Part shown: one piece after another, positions 1 through 11,935 of the stretch
How positions within the stretch are numbered: position 1 is the first letter of the stretch
Layout of the letters: each line of letters begins with the position of its first letter
DNA from: Planctomycetota bacterium
GTDB taxonomy: Bacteria > Planctomycetota > UBA8742 > UBA2392
DNA length: 64,000 bases
Reading direction: 5' to 3'
NCBI GenBank assembly: GCA_027493625.1
Contig: JAOSKM010000002.1
Span: forward strand, 992,001 to 1,056,000
Translations under genes and position numbers: made by a program
The notes under the pieces: generated by a model
The model's input: only the letters and a program-made list of their open reading frames with translations
Told to the model about the DNA's origin: nothing
The model's database searches: none

Positions 1-1
1 C

Positions 2-1294
2 ACCGCGCTCGCCAACGTCGAGATCGAGCTGACCGACCCGGAAGGCGACAACATCAACGTAACCGCCATCACCCTGCTGACGGCAGCGCCCACCGGCATC
101 ACCGCCCCGGCAGTGCCCGGCGCGCCGGGCCAGCCCATCAGCCTGGCCTGGACCGGCACGGCTGACGCCTCCAATGCCCCGGGCGCCTACACCTGGGAGG
201 TGGAGTTCGCCGACGTGGGCAACCAGACGGTGGTCACCGCACAGGTCACCATCACCATCAACAACCTGCCTCCCAACCACGCCATCTCCGGCGCCACGGG
301 CGGCGACGGCAGCGCGGGCAACCCCTACACTGCCGCCTACACCGCCACCATGGGCGCGACTGCGGACATCGACCTCGCCAGTGTCTCCGACCCGAACACC
401 AGCCAGGCGTTGTTCCTGGGCAGCATTACCCTGGGCGGCGCCAACCCCGCCGGCGGCAACGGCTTCATCTTCAGCCTGGCGGCCGGTTTCCTGAACGTGG
501 CCCCGACTGCGGCGCTGCTTGCCGCTGACGTCGGCACGCACACCTTCGACGTGGAGGTCACCGACAACATCGCGGTTGTCACCATCTCGGTGTCGATCGT
601 GGTGAACGCAGCCCCGGCCTTCGTGAGTGTTTCACCGCTCACCGACGGCGAGCAGGGCCTGGCCTACTCGTTCCAGCTGGTGACCAGCGGCGGCACCGGC
701 GCTCTGAACTTCACCCACACCGGCGGCACGCTGCCCCCGGGCGTGGGCCCGAACGCGAGCGGCCTGCTCAGCGGCACGGCGACCCAGGCGGGCGTCTACA
801 ACTTCGACATCACCGCCACGGATACACTGGGCGTCAGCGTCAGCGGCGCCTTCCAGATCACCGTTGACCCGCCTGCCACGGGCAACCCGACCATCACCTC
901 GACGTCGCCGCTGCCCTCCGGCACGCAGGACGCGGTGTACGCCGGCTTCACCTTTACAGCCACCGGCGGCACCGGCAGCTACAGCTTCAGCGTCTCCGGC
1001 GGCAACCTGCCCCCGGGCCTGAGCCTCAGCGCCGCGGGTGTGGTCTCCGGCACGCCGACACTGGCCGGCAGCTATGCCTTCGACGTCACCGTGACAGACA
1101 CGGCTTTTGCCACGGACACTGACGCGTTCCAGATGGTCATCAACCCGCCGCCGGTCGTGGGCGGCAGTGGCGGCGGCGGTGGCGGCGGCGGCGGCGGCTG
1201 TGTAACCGCCGAGTCCGGCACCGGCCCGTGGCTGCTGCTGGCGCTGATCGGCGCGATGATGATGCTCCTGAAGCTGCGCAAGGCACGCGAGTAA
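2..1294 (+). CDS. Secreted multi-domain Ig-like (putative Ig/cadherin-like) protein, 5' partial, C-terminal poly-Gly-Cys-TM-Arg anchor
   Basis: Frame is open from base 2. Repeats of the form TSGGTG..LPPG(L/V)..SGTPTLAGSYAFDVTVTDT. C-terminus GGGGGGGGGGGCVTAESGTGPWLLLALIGAMMMLLKLRKARE. Confidence 0.8.
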   Translation, partial: TALANVEIELTDPEGDNINVTAITLLTAAPTGITAPAVPGAPGQPISLAWTGTADASNAPGAYTWEVEFADVGNQTVVTAQVTITINNLPPNHAISGATGGDGSAGNPYTAAYTATMGATADIDLASVSDPNTSQALFLGSITLGGANPAGGNGFIFSLAAGFLNVAPTAALLAADVGTHTFDVEVTDNIAVVTISVSIVVNAAPAFVSVSPLTDGEQGLAYSFQLVTSGGTGALNFTHTGGTLPPGVGPNASGLLSGTATQAGVYNFDITATDTLGVSVSGAFQITVDPPATGNPTITSTSPLPSGTQDAVYAGFTFTATGGTGSYSFSVSGGNLPPGLSLSAAGVVSGTPTLAGSYAFDVTVTDTAFATDTDAFQMVINPPPVVGGSGGGGGGGGGGCVTAESGTGPWLLLALIGAMMMLLKLRKARE

Positions 1295-1315
1295 GACAAC
1301 CGGGCACCACAAAAG

Positions 1316-1343
1316 AACCGGGGAGGCGCAAGCCTCCCCGGTT
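1316..1343 (+). terminator. Stem-loop downstream of CDS (12-bp perfect stem, GCAA loop)
   Basis: AACCGGGGAGGC-GCAA-GCCTCCCCGGTT followed by TCATT, 21 nt after the stop codon. Confidence 0.6.
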
Positions 1344-1414
1344 TCATTGTCACCCGCACAACAAGATCCGCAGGCGCCTCCGCGCAGCAGCCGGTACAGG
1401 CGATCCAAAATGCT

Positions 1415-1588
1415 CTAACGGAACACCGACTCAAGCACGAGCCTGCCGACGGCATAAAACACAAACAGGACAAAGCCGCCGAGCACCAGCAGGAAGGGGA
1501 AGAACACCAGCATCCAGAACAGGTTCACCCAGGGATTGGGATTCCCTTTCGGCAGCGCCATGACCTGGTTCTGGAAGTTCTTGAACAT
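1415..1588 (-). CDS. Small hydrophobic membrane protein
   Basis: MFKNFQNQVMALPKGNPNPWVNLFWMLVFFPFLLVLGGFVLFVFYAVGRLVLESVFR; strong TM segment; start approximate. Confidence 0.45.
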   Translation of the reverse strand: MFKNFQNQVMALPKGNPNPWVNLFWMLVFFPFLLVLGGFVLFVFYAVGRLVLESVFR

Positions 1589-1721
1589 GCCCCGAGAATA
1601 GCCGATCCCCTCTATCCAGCCATTACAATTGCGTGCAGCGGATGGAGTCATTCGCATCTGGCGGCAACCCGGTGTGAGCGAGTTCGCAGCTTCGCCGCGC
1701 CGGCGTTGCTAGCATGCCGGA

Positions 1722-2894
1722 GTGCACGCCGAAAATGTCTACCTGTTTCGCCACGCGCTGCTGCGCGACGCCGCCTACCAGATGCAACTGCCCGGCGAGC
1801 GCGCCAGGCTGCACGACCTGTCCGCGCGGCTGCTCGAGGCCCTGTTCGGCGGACGGCCGCCCCTGCCGCCTGACCTGCTGGCCCGGCCGGCGATGAAACC
1901 CCAGCCTCACCCGACGGACGCGATCGCGGAGGAGCTGGCCGAGCATCTACACCTGGCGGACCTGCCTGCACTGCGGGATCTGCGCGTGCTCTACCTGCGG
2001 CGCGCCGCGGAACATGCCGATGCTGCTTTCCAGCACGACAGCGCTTTGCGCTGCTGGAAGCAGCTGGCCGAGATGCTGCCCGGCGCGGAAAGCATCGAGG
2101 CCCTGCGGCGCGCGGCTGCAACCGCGTTCTATTCCGGACGCATGGGTGAAGCCGAAAACCTGTCGCTGCAGGCTGCCGCGGCCGCCAGGCAGGCGGCGGA
2201 TGAACGGGCTGCGGGTGTCGCGCTGGGCGGGCTGGTCACGGTGTATCTCGCTACCGCGCGGCTGGAGCTGGCCGAAAGTACACAGCAGGAGGCACTGGCA
2301 CTGCACCGCCGCAGCGGCGACAGCGCCTCGGAGTGCGTGGCGCTGGGCAACCTGGCGATGATCTGCAACGAGACAGGACGCGTGCAGGAAGCGGAAGACG
2401 GTTACCTCGCCGCGCTGCAGGCCGCCCGGAAAGCCGGCGACAGGCGTTATGAGGGTGTGCTGACGAGCAACCTGGCGATTGTGTTGCAGACAACCGGCCG
2501 CGCAGCAGAGGCAGTGCGCATGTATCGCAAGGCGCTGGCCATCCATCGCGAGGTGGGCAATCGCCACTCGGAGTGCGTGGCGCTGGCAAACCTGGGCATC
2601 GCAGCGAGGCTGGGGGAACGCCACCCGGAGTCTGAACAGTACTTCGCGGAGGCGCTGGCGGTCGCGAAGCAGACGGGCAACCTGCGCGTAAACGGCATGG
2701 TGCTCGATCAGCTTGCCGCGCTGTACCGTGACACCGGGCGGCTTCAACAGGCCGAACAGACTCTGCTGCAGGCGATCAGGATCCATCGCGAAGTGCAGAA
2801 TCGCGTCGCCGAGGCCGCCGCGCGTGCCGGCCTGGTCCAGACGCAGGATGCCTGCCGGAAGGCAGGCATCCCCACGCCCCAGGCATCCGCGTAA
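1722..2894 (+). CDS. TPR-repeat protein, probably an N-truncated member of an ATPase-TPR family
   Basis: Begins with AENVYLFRHALLRDAAYQMQLPGERARLHDLSARLLE (typical end of a signalling ATPase domain), then TPR helices. GTG start, in-frame stop 12 nt upstream. Confidence 0.65.
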   Translation: MHAENVYLFRHALLRDAAYQMQLPGERARLHDLSARLLEALFGGRPPLPPDLLARPAMKPQPHPTDAIAEELAEHLHLADLPALRDLRVLYLRRAAEHADAAFQHDSALRCWKQLAEMLPGAESIEALRRAAATAFYSGRMGEAENLSLQAAAAARQAADERAAGVALGGLVTVYLATARLELAESTQQEALALHRRSGDSASECVALGNLAMICNETGRVQEAEDGYLAALQAARKAGDRRYEGVLTSNLAIVLQTTGRAAEAVRMYRKALAIHREVGNRHSECVALANLGIAARLGERHPESEQYFAEALAVAKQTGNLRVNGMVLDQLAALYRDTGRLQQAEQTLLQAIRIHREVQNRVAEAAARAGLVQTQDACRKAGIPTPQASA

Positions 2895-2907
2895 CGCGCG
2901 CCCGGCC

Positions 2908-4282
2908 TTACTGGTCCCTCCAGTACTTCAGCCAGGCTTCTTCGTACTTGTCGAGCCTGGCTTCGTCGAAAGATCTCGCTCACCACCTCATTTGCCGGGC
3001 GGCCTTTGACCAGTTCCCAGAACATCTTGCTGTAGTCCTTCTGGAAGTCCTTGTCGCCGCCCTTGAGCGCGAAGTAGGCGATGCTCCAGGCCTGCGCGTA
3101 GTGGATGTTCACGTCGCCTTCGTTCCAGTCCCGGCGCGTGAAGTGGAAGAACCTGCTGAACTTCACGTGCTTGCCTTCGCGGATGGTCTCCTTGATGCGC
3201 TCATAGCGCGTGTAGTGGTCGCCGCGTGAGCGGATCAGCAGACCCAGCTCAATCATTGCACCCTTGTTCTTCACGCTGGCGTGGCCCAGGAACTCCGCCA
3301 GGCCTTCATCCACCCAGACAGGGCGGTGTTCCGCCAGCATGTCGAAGAACTGGTGCCAGCCTTCGTGGAAGAAGGTGTCCACAGTGTCCAGCGCGAGCCC
3401 GCACACCTGCGACTTCGCGCCCTCCTGGCTGTAGAGCTGCAGGTACTTGTGGTTCGGGTCATAGAAGCCGAGCGTGTGCTCGGTCCGGCCGTTGCCGCCG
3501 CACGCCCTGGCGAAAGCGTGGAAGTCCTCCTGCTTCGTCATGAAGAACACCTTGGACACCTTGCCCTTCGGCAGGTCGGCGTCCTTCAGGCCGGTGAAGC
3601 GCACGTACTCGTCACGCGCGAGCTCGGCCAGGTTGGCCAGCGAGACCAGGTCGGGGCTGGGCTTCAGCAGCTTCGCCAGCTTCTTCTGGTCGGCCTTCTT
3701 GCCCAGGTCCAGCTTGCCCGCGTACTTTTCCAGCTCGTCCATCTCGGCGGCTGTCACGCCCACATCGCTGACCACCAGGTAGTTGCCTTTCTTGCTGCGG
3801 TGCTCCAGCTTTCCGCAGGTCAGGGGCCAGCGCTGTTTGTAGGGGCCGTCAATCACCTGCTTCAGTTCGGTGGCGCGCTCGACGTAGTCCGGGTCTATCG
3901 AATGCTTGAGTTCCTTCCGCGCCTCATCCCAGCGGCCGAACTCGTGCAGCAGGCGGCAGTACGAGATGCGGAACCAGCAGTCGGGCTCAAGCTCGATCGC
4001 CTTGCCGTAGTGCTCAAGGGCCTTGTCGTCCTCGCGCAGGTCGCGGTGGCAGTGGCCGACGTTGCCCCACCACAGCCACTCGTCCTCGGCGTCCATGGTG
4101 CCCCTGGCGGCCTGCAGCACGGCCAGGGCCTCGGCGGGCTTGCCTTCACCCAGCAGGTCCAGCGCGCGGTTGCAGGCCTTCACGCCGCGCAGGGAAGAGT
4201 TGTCCTGGGCCTGCACGGCGGAACGCCCGCCGGCAAGGGCCATGATCAGCAGAATCGAAAGCGTCGGGATCAAAGTTCTCAT
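2908..4282 (-). CDS. Secreted TPR plus DUF1570-like protein with an HExxH-type motif; 3' end frameshifted
   Basis: Signal peptide MRTLIPTLSILLIMALAGG; TPR region; HEGWHQFFDM. Ending is restored as ..FDEARLDKYEEAWLKYWRDQ* if one nt is removed near 2970. Confidence 0.75.
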
Positions 4283-4461
4283 GTCGTCTCCTTTCACAGA
4301 TGCACAGGATCGGACGCGACAAGAGTCTCTGCGATTACAGAAGCAGCGCCATGTTTATAGCGCTGCACATACGGCGCGCCGAACGCCGGCCTGGTGCCGC
4401 CTCGGCGCAACCCGCCCCCGCATGGCTGCGCAGGAGAAACTGGTTCCCCCTTGCTATAAAA

Positions 4462-4491
4462 TGACCGTAGTATAAAAACATACTGCGGTCA
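4462..4491. promoter_or_regulatory. Candidate TetR operator
   Basis: Near-perfect inverted repeat TGACCGTAGTAT-AAAAAC-ATACTGCGGTCA, 15 bp upstream of a TetR-type gene. Confidence 0.6.
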
Positions 4492-4506
4492 GTAAGTGGA
4501 GGCAGC

Positions 4507-5130
4507 ATGGCTACCCAGAAGGCGCGACGCGAGCAGACACGACAGAGCATCCTGGATGCGGCCTGCGAGCTCTTTGAACAGCGCGGCTACGACGAAACCA
4601 GCGTCGACGAAATCGTCAAATTCGCCGACGTCGCCAAGGGAACATTCTTCCGCTACTTCCCCACCAAGCTGGACGTGCTGGTCGCCGTAAGCCGGCAGGC
4701 GGCAAAGGGCGACGGCGAAAAGCTGCTGGTCCAGGTTCAGGCCGCCGAGGACGGGCTGCAGGCGGTCGAGACCATTATGCGCTTCTTCTGCGCGTGGTTC
4801 GAAAAGAACCGCAGCCTGGCCATCCCCGTGATCCAGCACGCCGCCACGGGTTTCCTGCAGGGCGTCGAACACGACACGCCCAGCGCCTCCACGCGGGCGC
4901 TGCTCACGGCCGCGTTTGAGCGAGCGCAGGCGCTGGGCCAGGTGCGCACCGACGTCAAGCCGCGCCGCCTGGCCGAGATGCTGTCAGGCATCTCCGCCCA
5001 GGCGATCAAGCTCTGGGCGCACACGGCAGGCACGCGGCGCGCATGGCCCTGGGTGCGGCAGTATCTCGACGTGTTCCTGCACGGTGCGCTGAAGCAGGCG
5101 GGGCCAGCCCGGAAAGGCAGGCGCGGATGA
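4507..5130 (+). CDS. TetR/AcrR family transcriptional regulator
   Basis: N-terminal HTH: RQSILDAACELFEQRGYDETSVDEIVKFADVAKGTFFRYFPTK. Confidence 0.9.
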   Translation: MATQKARREQTRQSILDAACELFEQRGYDETSVDEIVKFADVAKGTFFRYFPTKLDVLVAVSRQAAKGDGEKLLVQVQAAEDGLQAVETIMRFFCAWFEKNRSLAIPVIQHAATGFLQGVEHDTPSASTRALLTAAFERAQALGQVRTDVKPRRLAEMLSGISAQAIKLWAHTAGTRRAWPWVRQYLDVFLHGALKQAGPARKGRRG

Positions 5131-7736
5131 TCTTCAGCTGGCCACAGGCATTCGCTGCGGGTCCCGCCGTGGTCGGTGGGAAGGGCTGGAACCTCGGGCG
5201 ACTCCACCGTTACGGATTCAGCGTCCCCGATGGCGGCGTCATCGCCGTACACGTCTACAATCAGCTTCTGGACACGCTCGGCATCGAGCTGGAGCAGCTG
5301 GCCGGCATCGATGCCGACAGCGTACTCGATGCATCCGCCGCGGCGCTGCTGGAAGACACCCGCTCGCGGCTCACTTCCGCCAGTCTGCCCGAATCCGTCG
5401 CGCACGCGCTTGACTCCTTCCTGGATCTGCGTGGCCTGGCGCTTGCGCCCCTGGCCGTGCGTTCCAGCGCCTCGACGGAAGACGGCTCAGCCGCGAGCTT
5501 CGCGGGCATCCACCAGAGCTTCCTGAACGTGCGCGGGCGCGAGGCAGTCCATGCGGCCGTGCTGGGCTGCTTTGCGTCGCTGTGGACGCCGCAGGCCGTG
5601 GCGTACCGGCGCCGCATGGGTTTCCTGGACCGTGAACTCGGCTGCGCGGTGGTGCTGTGCCGCATGGTCCACGCGCCCGGAAGCGCCGAGCCGGCCAGCG
5701 CCGGCGTGGCCTTCAGCGCCGACCCGCACGGCGGCCGACGCGACGTGGTGGTGATCAATGCGGCGCGCGGAATGGGTGAGAAGGTCGTGCTCGGCAGCGT
5801 GCAGCCGGACCAGGTGGAGCTGCGCGTCCACGGGAACAACCTGGGCGTGCTGGCGCGCGCCGTCAACGGCCAGGCCGCGCTGACGCCGGCGCAGGAAACC
5901 GAGCTGGCCGGCCTTGTCTGGCGCATCCACTGGGCGCTCGGAGACGGGCACGACCCGCAGGACGTGGAGTGGGCTCACGACGGCACGAAATTCTGGATCG
6001 TGCAGTCGCGTCCCGTGACGGGTCTTCCACTCCACACGTTTGAGCCCGTCAGGAAACTGCCGGTGATCTGGTCCACCGCCAACATCAAGGATGCCGTTCC
6101 GGGCGTGGGTACCATGCTGTCCTGGAGCATGCTCAACAGCATGGTCGATCGCGTGATGTTCTCCGCCCCTCGCGAAGTCGGCTACCCGGTGCCGGACGGC
6201 ATGCGTACCCTGAAACGGATCGACGGACGCGCCTTCTTCGACCTGACGGCCATGCAGTGGTGGACCTTCGACCTGACGGGTTATCGCCCGCACCAGACCG
6301 TCGAAAGCGTGGGCGGCCACCAGCCGGAAATCCCGCTGCCTGACGGCGACCCCATGAGAGGCCCGGATGGCAAGCGCCGCAAGCGCTACGCGATGCGGCT
6401 GGCGAAGCTGCTCTGGAAACTGGGCAAGCGTTTCCCGCCGGCCTCGCGCGAGCACCATGCGTACTGCAAGTCGCTGCGGCGCCGCGACCTCGCCGGCGTG
6501 GGCGACAGCGAACTGTTGGCTGTAAAGCGCGAGCTGGACCGGCGCAGCCACGAGATCGGCCCCATGGTCGGTCTGACCGTTGCGCGCACCGGGCTGTTCC
6601 AGATGCCGCTTGAGGCGCTGCTGAAGCGCTGGTTCGGCGACCGCGCGCACAGCGTGCTGTGGAGGTTGCTTACCGGCGGCGGCGGCATCACCAGCGCCGA
6701 GCACGGCTACGCAATCCACGACCTGGCCGAACTCGCGCGGGCCGAGCCGGGCGCCAGGCTGGCGCTCCAGAGCGCCGATGCCGACCCGCGCGAGGCCCTG
6801 CCGCCGACGTCGCCGTTCCGCCGCGCGTTGGAAGACTATCTCGATGAGTTCGGCCACCGGGCCATCTACGAAGCCGAGATGTCCAACCCGCGCTGGGCCG
6901 AGGACCCGCGCTTCGTGCTTGAGCAGATCCGGGTGCACCTCGAACAACCCGCCGGCCCCGACCCCCGCGCAGCTGCACGGGCCGTAAGCCGCGAGGCCAT
7001 GGCCGAAGTACGCAGGAAAACCCTGCTGCTCAGGCCGCTGGTGAAATGGCTGACCGGCAAGGCGGTCGGCGCGTACGCCATGCGCGAAGAGGGAAAGTCG
7101 GCTCTTGCCGTAAGCGCCTATGCCACCCGCCACGTGGTGCTTGAGATTGCGCGACGCATGGTGCAGCGCGGACTGATCGCGTCACCCGACCACGTGTTCC
7201 ACTTTTCCAGCTACGAGCTTGACTCCTTCCTGGCCGGTGAATGGGACGGCGCCGGAGCCCGGGAACTGGCGGAAGATCGCGCACGGCAAAGGGCCGAACT
7301 GCAGCAGCGGCCGGAGCCCCTGGACGTGATCATCGAGGGCGATACCGCCCTGCTGGCGCAATCCGCGAACCTGGTCGCCCGAGCGCACCACAAGGGCGGC
7401 TGGCGCGGGCTGGCCGTCAGCTCCGGCGTGCACGCCGGTGCGGCGCGCGCCCTGCGCCACCCCGGCGACGGCGCGCGGCTCAAACGCGGCGACGTGCTGG
7501 TTGCACCTTCCACTGACCCGGGCTGGACTCCGCTGTTTTTAAGGGCCGGCGCCCTGGTGATGGAGACCGGCGGCTTCCTGTCACATGGCAGTATCGTCGC
7601 GCGTGAGTACGGCATACCGGCCGTGGTAAACATCCCGGGCGCGCTCGGTCTTCTGCCCGACGGCGAAACAGTGCTGGTTGACGGCGACGAGGGTCATGTG
7701 ATGCCGGAAGCCAGACCCAGTCCACTTGTTGGCTGA
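5127..7736 (+). CDS. PEP synthase/rifamycin-phosphotransferase-like protein (PPDK N-terminal ATP-binding plus PEP-utilising mobile domain)
   Basis: VVGGKGWNLGRL; RSSASTEDGSAASFAGIHQSFLNV; GGFLSHGSIVAREYGIPAVVN; ATGA overlap with the TetR stop. Confidence 0.8.
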   Translation: MIFSWPQAFAAGPAVVGGKGWNLGRLHRYGFSVPDGGVIAVHVYNQLLDTLGIELEQLAGIDADSVLDASAAALLEDTRSRLTSASLPESVAHALDSFLDLRGLALAPLAVRSSASTEDGSAASFAGIHQSFLNVRGREAVHAAVLGCFASLWTPQAVAYRRRMGFLDRELGCAVVLCRMVHAPGSAEPASAGVAFSADPHGGRRDVVVINAARGMGEKVVLGSVQPDQVELRVHGNNLGVLARAVNGQAALTPAQETELAGLVWRIHWALGDGHDPQDVEWAHDGTKFWIVQSRPVTGLPLHTFEPVRKLPVIWSTANIKDAVPGVGTMLSWSMLNSMVDRVMFSAPREVGYPVPDGMRTLKRIDGRAFFDLTAMQWWTFDLTGYRPHQTVESVGGHQPEIPLPDGDPMRGPDGKRRKRYAMRLAKLLWKLGKRFPPASREHHAYCKSLRRRDLAGVGDSELLAVKRELDRRSHEIGPMVGLTVARTGLFQMPLEALLKRWFGDRAHSVLWRLLTGGGGITSAEHGYAIHDLAELARAEPGARLALQSADADPREALPPTSPFRRALEDYLDEFGHRAIYEAEMSNPRWAEDPRFVLEQIRVHLEQPAGPDPRAAARAVSREAMAEVRRKTLLLRPLVKWLTGKAVGAYAMREEGKSALAVSAYATRHVVLEIARRMVQRGLIASPDHVFHFSSYELDSFLAGEWDGAGARELAEDRARQRAELQQRPEPLDVIIEGDTALLAQSANLVARAHHKGGWRGLAVSSGVHAGAARALRHPGDGARLKRGDVLVAPSTDPGWTPLFLRAGALVMETGGFLSHGSIVAREYGIPAVVNIPGALGLLPDGETVLVDGDEGHVMPEARPSPLVG

Positions 7737-7825
7737 TTGCGGCCAAAATGACAGGACGTTTTGAAGGCCCCGCATTGTTAGTCTCTCTGCTGTCATATTG
7801 GCACTCGCCGCGCCAAAAACGCCTG

Positions 7826-7842
7826 TTGGCACGGGGGTTGCA
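7826..7842 (+). promoter_or_regulatory. Candidate sigma-54 (-24/-12) promoter of clpB
   Basis: TTGGCACGGGGGTTGCA matches TGGCACG-N4-TTGCA with exact GG/GC spacing; SD GGAGG and ATG at 7863 follow. Confidence 0.6.
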
Positions 7843-7862
7843 TCGTACGGCCGGAGGCAATC

Positions 7863-10446
<2,584 letters not shown>

Positions 10447-10456
10447 CAGCTGTTGT

Positions 10457-10480
10457 GGCACGGGTGTCCCCACCCGTGCC
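10457..10480. repeat. GGCAC-type intergenic hairpin
   Basis: GGCACGGGTG-TCCC-CACCCGTGCC, just downstream of clpB. Confidence 0.75.
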
Positions 10481-11071
10481 CGGCATGGTTGAGGACCCAC
10501 GATTCACAGGCGCGAAGCGCCGGCACAACCGTTAGCCCCCGGCGTAAGCCATAGGTTTCTACACAAGTCCCGAAGGTAGATTAGACAGCCGGCTTGCCGG
10601 CGTCTCTCTGGTTAGCCCCCGGCGCAGCGCAGCGGAGCCGGGGGTTTCGGGCAGTCGTGAAGCATGAGCCGCGTAGCGGCGGCTCTGGTGGGACGTTCGG
10701 AAACGTTACAGGTCGCGGAACCACAATTCAGCGCGCGGTCGCCAATGCCGCACGGCATTCAACGCCATGACGCAAGGAACGCCACGAATCCTCTCTGACG
10801 CAGTAATCAATCTCTCGGTCGAACCGGATGGCGTGCAAGCGACGGACAGGCCGTGGAGCTTCTTGGCGTCTTGGCGTTGTTTCTTTGCGTTCAGTCGGTT
10901 GCACGCGCAGGGAGTGAGGGAGAGCCGCCGCTTCGCGGCTCTGAACAGCCTGCCGATAGATCCCCCGGCTTGTCGGCGCTTCGCTGCGCTCAGTGCCGAC
11001 CGCCGGGGGCTTACCCGGAGAGACGCCGGCTGCGCCGGCTGAAATGCCAGACTTGTGTAGATACGATTGCC

Positions 11072-11255
11072 TTACGGTGGGGGCTAACATTGTGGGCCTG
11101 CTCCGCAGGCGATGGGCTTTCGCGACTGGCGACGCCTGGAGAGTTTGAACCGCAATGACCAGCACGGGTGGGGACACCCGTGCCACCTTGCACCTTAGCC
11201 TCACCCCTCATGTTGCGCGGGTTCCGCCGCTATGGAATGCCGGCGGCGCGAAGCG
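11072..11255. repeat. Copy A of a ~180-bp direct duplication (copy B ~11394-11575)
   Basis: TTACGGTGGGGGCTAACATTGTGGGCCTGCTCCGCAGGCG..TGGCGACGCCTGGAGA..TTTGAACCGCA..TGACCAGCACGG.. repeated at a 322-bp offset. Confidence 0.8.
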
Positions 11256-11266
11256 CCGGCACAACC

Positions 11267-11411
11267 GTTAGCCCCCGGCGTAAGCCGGGGGTTTGCATTG
11301 GCGAGACTCCCGAGCCGCGGAGCGGCGGCACAAACTTGCTGGCCTGGTGTCGGCGCTCCGCGCCTCAGATTCATCGTTGCATGCAACCCCCACCTTACGG
11401 TGGGGGCTAAC
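11267..11411. repeat. Composite palindromic element (copy 1; copy 2 at 59273-59447)
   Basis: GTTAGCCCCCGGCGTAAGCCGGGGG ... inner GCGGAGC/GGCGCTCCGCGCC arms ... CCCCCACCTTACGGTGGGGGCTAAC. Confidence 0.7.
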
Positions 11412-11633
11412 ATTGTGGGCCTGCTCCGCAGGCGTTGGGCTTTCGCGACTGGCGACGCCTGGAGACTTTGAACCGCAGTGACCAGCACGGCTGGAGATAC
11501 CCGTGCCACCTCTGGGTTGCGTCACGCCCCTCATGTTGCGCGGGTTCCGCCGCTGTATAATGCCCGCTGTCGGCAGGCGACGGCGCACGGGCGTGCAAGC
11601 CCCCTCCGTTGCATCCGGCATGGGAGAACGGCT

Positions 11634-11852
11634 GTGCTCAGGTACGTCGTCTCAAATCTTGGCCCTGAAACTTCCCAGGCCAACCAGGACAAGCTGATCG
11701 CAGCGTTCCAGTCAGTCAAAGGCGTCAAAGACGTCGCCCTCGTGCCCGCCCGCAAGGAGGTCACCTTCGGCATCAACGGCCCCGAGCCGAAGGTGAAAGT
11801 GCTGAAAGAAGCCTGCCAACAGGCCGGCTTCACACTCGGCAACCGCCTGTAA
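11634..11852 (+). CDS. Small heavy-metal-associated (HMA)-fold-like protein
   Basis: LRYVVSNLGPETSQANQDKLIAAFQSVKGVKDVALVPARKEVTFGINGPEPKVKVLKEACQQAGFTLGNRL; putative GTG start. Confidence 0.5.
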   Translation: MLRYVVSNLGPETSQANQDKLIAAFQSVKGVKDVALVPARKEVTFGINGPEPKVKVLKEACQQAGFTLGNRL

Positions 11853-11935
11853 AGCGAGTTGTGCGCGAAACCAGCCCGCCCCCGCGGGACGGCCGTGCAT
11901 TGCCCGGTTGGTGTGACGAATCTATCGTGCCCGCC

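Larger units (their letters stand above)
10500..11600. repeat. Non-coding repeat-rich spacer with multiple GTTAGCCCCC..GGGGGCTAAC palindromes
   Basis: Repeated GCGCCGGCACAACCGTTAGCCCCCGGCGTAAGCC (near 10512 and 11246), plus the tandem duplication listed separately. Confidence 0.75.

Noticed and set aside
2744-2907. Apparent 3' overlap between the DUF1570-like gene and the TPR gene
   Set aside because: Explained by a 1-nt shift near 2970; the restored protein stops at 2908, after which the genes no longer overlap.
5487-7133. 548-aa antisense ORF opposite the PEP-synthase-like gene
   Set aside because: High-GC antisense ORF; the plus strand has clear domain motifs and the antisense translation is low-complexity H/R/A/G.
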